Shown here piece after piece: positions 61,802 through 64,000 of a stretch of DNA of 64,000 nt (position 1 is the stretch's first letter; each line of letters begins with the position of its first letter). The notes below the pieces were generated by a model. The model had not been told where the DNA came from. It made no database searches and saw only the letters and a list, made by a program, of their open reading frames with translations. This DNA is from Prevotella sp. Lineage in GTDB: Bacteria; Bacteroidota; Bacteroidia; Bacteroidales; Bacteroidaceae. The translations under genes were made by a program, and so were the position numbers. Location: positions 1-64,000 of the forward strand of contig SUYI01000019.1 of NCBI GenBank assembly GCA_015060485.1, given 5' to 3'.

Positions 61802-63865
61802 TCAGGGCTTGAGGGGTAGCGACATGACGAATCGCGCTCCATTGGTATACGTGGTATCGAGCACGATGTCACCATTCATGTGACGTGCCAGCGTACGAGC
61901 GATCGACAGTCCGATGCCTGTACCGTCAGCATAGTCGTCCAACTGTAAGAATTCGTCGAAAATCTTCTCGGCATGCTCTGGAGCAATGCCTATGCCTGTG
62001 TCCTCAACAACAAAGAATACTTCCTGTTGCGTTGTGCTGACGCTCATGGTGACGCGGGCATGGGTGCGCTCTATCTGTTGCCGACGGAATGCCAGGGGAT
62101 GCGTAAACTTGATGGCATTGTCGAGCAACAGCATCAGGGCCTTCATGGCTGACTCCTGGTTGGTGGTGAGGCTCTGTGTTTCGGCTTCGGGCGGTATCTG
62201 CAGCAGGAAATCCAGGTAGGCAATCTGTTGGATGCCACTCTTGTCGACAGCCAGTTTCGCCAGATCAGCAGGACTGATGGTGTCGTGACACTCGATGGCG
62301 GCATTGCTGCTTACCATGCTTAGGTCGAGCATCTTATCCACCAGGGTGGTGATGCGGTTGCTATTCTCAACGATCTTCCGGCTGATGTCCTGCAATTCGT
62401 CGTTGGAGATTTTGATGTCGGGCGTGGCCAGCACCTGACTGAATCCGGAAAGCACGTTCAGCGGTGTGCGCACTTCGTGGGAAATCTGCTGTATGAACTG
62501 CGTCTTCATGCGCGACGACTCCTCAGCTCGTTCGTTAGCAAGCATCAACTCGCGGTTTTTTTCGTTCAATTCTTTGAAGGCCCGACGGCGTAGCATCAGA
62601 TAAATGGCTACGAAGATGGCAAGGATGACCGCAATGATGACGACGGTCCACAGTCGCTGTTGCGATAGTTCAGCACGCTGTTCAGCAATCTGACGCTCTT
62701 TGCCTTCGGTATCGTAAAAAGTCGTCAGCAAGTCGGAGTCGATCCTGCGCTGGCGAACCAGTGCTGAATCATAGTATTCAGCGACTATAGTTGCTACATG
62801 AAGTGCCGAGTCGACATGTCCCGCCAACAGGTTGGCACGGAATTTCGGTATCATATAGCGGCCAAAGTTCTCGAAGTCGGCCTTGTAGCCGCTTTCCTTC
62901 AGGAAGTGGTCGAGCTCGTGGTAGTTGCGTGCAGCATCTTCATAACGTCCTGTCAGCATCAGGTATGGCGTGCTGTGAATAATGCTACCCAGCTGTTTGG
63001 CCAGTTGTGTCGACTGGTATTCGTTGAAGTCGTGCTCTGCATCGTCCTTCCGCCCTTGGGCAAGAGCCAGACGTGCCTTGCTGTATGAAATGTCGGCTTT
63101 CATCTCGTCCAGGAACACAGAGTCGCGTTGGGGGCTTGTGGCCAACGCGTTATAAAGCGAATCCTGCATCTCAAGCCAAGGAACAGCCTTGTCGTAACGC
63201 TTTGTCACTATGTAGATTTTGACGATGGCATTCATCGTCTTCTGACACTCGCGATAGTCTAACGGGTCGTGATTGGTAGCCAGACGCTTATGTACGGCTT
63301 TCAGTGCCTTCTCAAAACTCTTGGCAGCCTGTTCTGCCTGCCCTAAGTAGAGTTGGCATTCGCCCATAATCTGGGCAATGTCGTGATGGTCGGTAAATTC
63401 GTTAAAACCTATCGCCTTCAATTTGCGGTCTGCCGCGTTGGCCTCGCGCAGGGCAAGGTCGTAGCGCCCCATTTCGCACAACACACGCACATAGTTGTTG
63501 TATGAATAGATGTACGAATCGATGTCGATTTGTGTCTTCAGTTCCTTTGGGTCGATGCCTGCCAATTGTGCGTAGAGTCGCAGCGACGTGTTGTACTGGC
63601 CCAACAGGTTGTAGGATATGGTGCGATAGAAGATGGTTCTTACTAAGGGCAGTTCGCCTCTCTGTTCGAGACTGTCAATCACTTCCAATGTGCGTTTGTA
63701 ATCGCGCGTGTCGCCTATGTCATTGACTATAGAGTCGGCGCGGGTGAACCCGTCGGCGTCGATGAATCCGTTAGAGCCGGGAGTGGTGTCCTCGTTATTA
63801 CAACTGGCTAAGACCAGTAGTGTCAGCAATATCGTTGTCAGTAGGTTTTTATTGGACTTCTTCAT
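61802..63865 (-). CDS. TPR sensor histidine kinase, lipoprotein-type signal, orphan
   Basis: 687 residues. N-terminal lipobox VLASC (Cys22), a TPR-rich periplasmic region (about 45-390), a membrane segment (about 405-425), a short coiled coil, HisKA with His463 in QQISHEVRTPLNVLSGF, and HATPase with LLLDNAIKFTHP, DTGIGI and GTGIGLSIA. No receiver domain and no regulator gene beside it, so its partner must lie elsewhere. Having both a lipobox and a later membrane helix is unusual but common in Bacteroidales TPR kinases. Start 63865 is 22 bp after the -7 element. Confidence 0.92.
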   Translation of the reverse strand: MKKSNKNLLTTILLTLLVLASCNNEDTTPGSNGFIDADGFTRADSIVNDIGDTRDYKRTLEVIDSLEQRGELPLVRTIFYRTISYNLLGQYNTSLRLYAQLAGIDPKELKTQIDIDSYIYSYNNYVRVLCEMGRYDLALREANAADRKLKAIGFNEFTDHHDIAQIMGECQLYLGQAEQAAKSFEKALKAVHKRLATNHDPLDYRECQKTMNAIVKIYIVTKRYDKAVPWLEMQDSLYNALATSPQRDSVFLDEMKADISYSKARLALAQGRKDDAEHDFNEYQSTQLAKQLGSIIHSTPYLMLTGRYEDAARNYHELDHFLKESGYKADFENFGRYMIPKFRANLLAGHVDSALHVATIVAEYYDSALVRQRRIDSDLLTTFYDTEGKERQIAEQRAELSQQRLWTVVIIAVILAIFVAIYLMLRRRAFKELNEKNRELMLANERAEESSRMKTQFIQQISHEVRTPLNVLSGFSQVLATPDIKISNDELQDISRKIVENSNRITTLVDKMLDLSMVSSNAAIECHDTISPADLAKLAVDKSGIQQIAYLDFLLQIPPEAETQSLTTNQESAMKALMLLLDNAIKFTHPLAFRRQQIERTHARVTMSVSTTQQEVFFVVEDTGIGIAPEHAEKIFDEFLQLDDYADGTGIGLSIARTLARHMNGDIVLDTTYTNGARFVMSLPLKP

Positions 63866-63886
63866 AAACAATCCTAAATATTTGTG

Positions 63887-63894
63887 CAAAATTA
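63887..63894 (-). promoter_or_regulatory. -7 element of the orphan kinase gene
   Basis: Minus-strand TAATTTTG, 22 bp before the start codon. Confidence 0.65.
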
Positions 63895-63916
63895 GTGATA
63901 ATTCCGCAAATATCAG

Positions 63917-63924
63917 TAATTTTG
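63917..63924 (+). promoter_or_regulatory. -7 element of the patatin-like gene
   Basis: TAATTTTG, 35 bp before the start codon at 63959; divergent from the kinase promoter. Confidence 0.65.
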
Positions 63925-63958
63925 CAAATAAAAAATGTGAAATAGTATCTATTTGTTT

Positions 63959-64000
63959 ATGGCAAAGGATGTAGCATTAGTATTATCGAGTGGCGGCGCG
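63959..64000 (+). CDS. Patatin-like phospholipase, 5' end only
   Basis: Only MAKDVALVLSSGGA is in the window. The pattern VALVLSSGGA is the oxyanion-hole start (GGxRG) of bacterial patatin-like lipases such as RssA. The gene continues past the right edge. Confidence 0.7.
   Translation, partial: MAKDVALVLSSGGA

Overview
The window is ordinary chromosome from a Bacteroidales bacterium, most likely Prevotella or a close relative. The grounds are about thirty promoters with the Bacteroidetes -7 element TAnnTTTG (often with TTTG 19-21 bp upstream), the regulator pair RprX/RprY, a fused FeoA-FeoB, a bacterial serine palmitoyltransferase, archaeal-type prolyl-tRNA synthetase, and Bacteroidales families (DUF1846, DUF3078, DUF4301, DUF4738, HU-CCDC81/SPOR). 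The genus is inferred; no marker gene decides it. I see no prophage, insertion sequence or CRISPR array.

Layout. 0-5 kb: end of a 5S rRNA gene (tail of an rRNA operon), a DUF4359-like protein, dipeptidyl peptidase IV, a DUF1846 protein. 4-12 kb: a secreted beta-helix protein, a frameshifted small lipoprotein, a TMEM43-family protein, YidC, a DUF3078 outer-membrane protein, a DUF1573 protein. 12-19 kb: a TPR histidine kinase and LuxR-type regulator, divergent from secreted proteins that share a cationic mature N-terminus; matching palindromes sit at the promoters. 19-23 kb: a four-subunit 2-oxoacid:ferredoxin oxidoreductase operon interrupted by a lipocalin/TPR gene. 23-30 kb: GH2 beta-galactosidase, then hisG-hisD-hisC on the other strand. 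30-37 kb: FHA, SPOR, DUF4738, nitrilase, DUF4301 and M3 peptidase genes. 37-46 kb: asparaginase, Rho, EngB, an ABC-F protein, RecR, a glycosyltransferase, an acetyltransferase. 45.8-51 kb: two tRNA-Asp, GalE, tRNA-Cys, a lipid kinase divergent from serine palmitoyltransferase, tRNA-Pro, ribosomal proteins L27 and L21. 51-64 kb: a TonB-dependent receptor, RprXY, ProS, an OmpA lipoprotein, MtgA, FeoAB, an orphan TPR histidine kinase, and the start of a patatin-like gene.

The most unusual content is repeat biology. (1) A 36-nt element built of CTYACCT-type heptamers lies in frame inside three unrelated proteins and encodes nearly the same 12-residue peptide each time; related heptamers fill several intergenic gaps. 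(2) Four intergenic arrays have a 21-bp period (about two helical turns), two of them made of palindromic units. (3) Degenerate 7-8 nt tandem repeats sit directly before many start codons and in places supply the start codon or the last residues of a gene.

A second candidate system is the 12-19 kb two-component locus. Palindromes of the form CCACCC-N4-GGGTGG lie at the kinase promoter and at both secreted-protein promoters, all three of which lack the usual -33 TTTG. This suggests an autoregulated envelope-response regulon. Two short transcription units with their own promoter and terminator hairpin (one encoding a 27-residue peptide, one apparently noncoding) flank rpmA-rplU.
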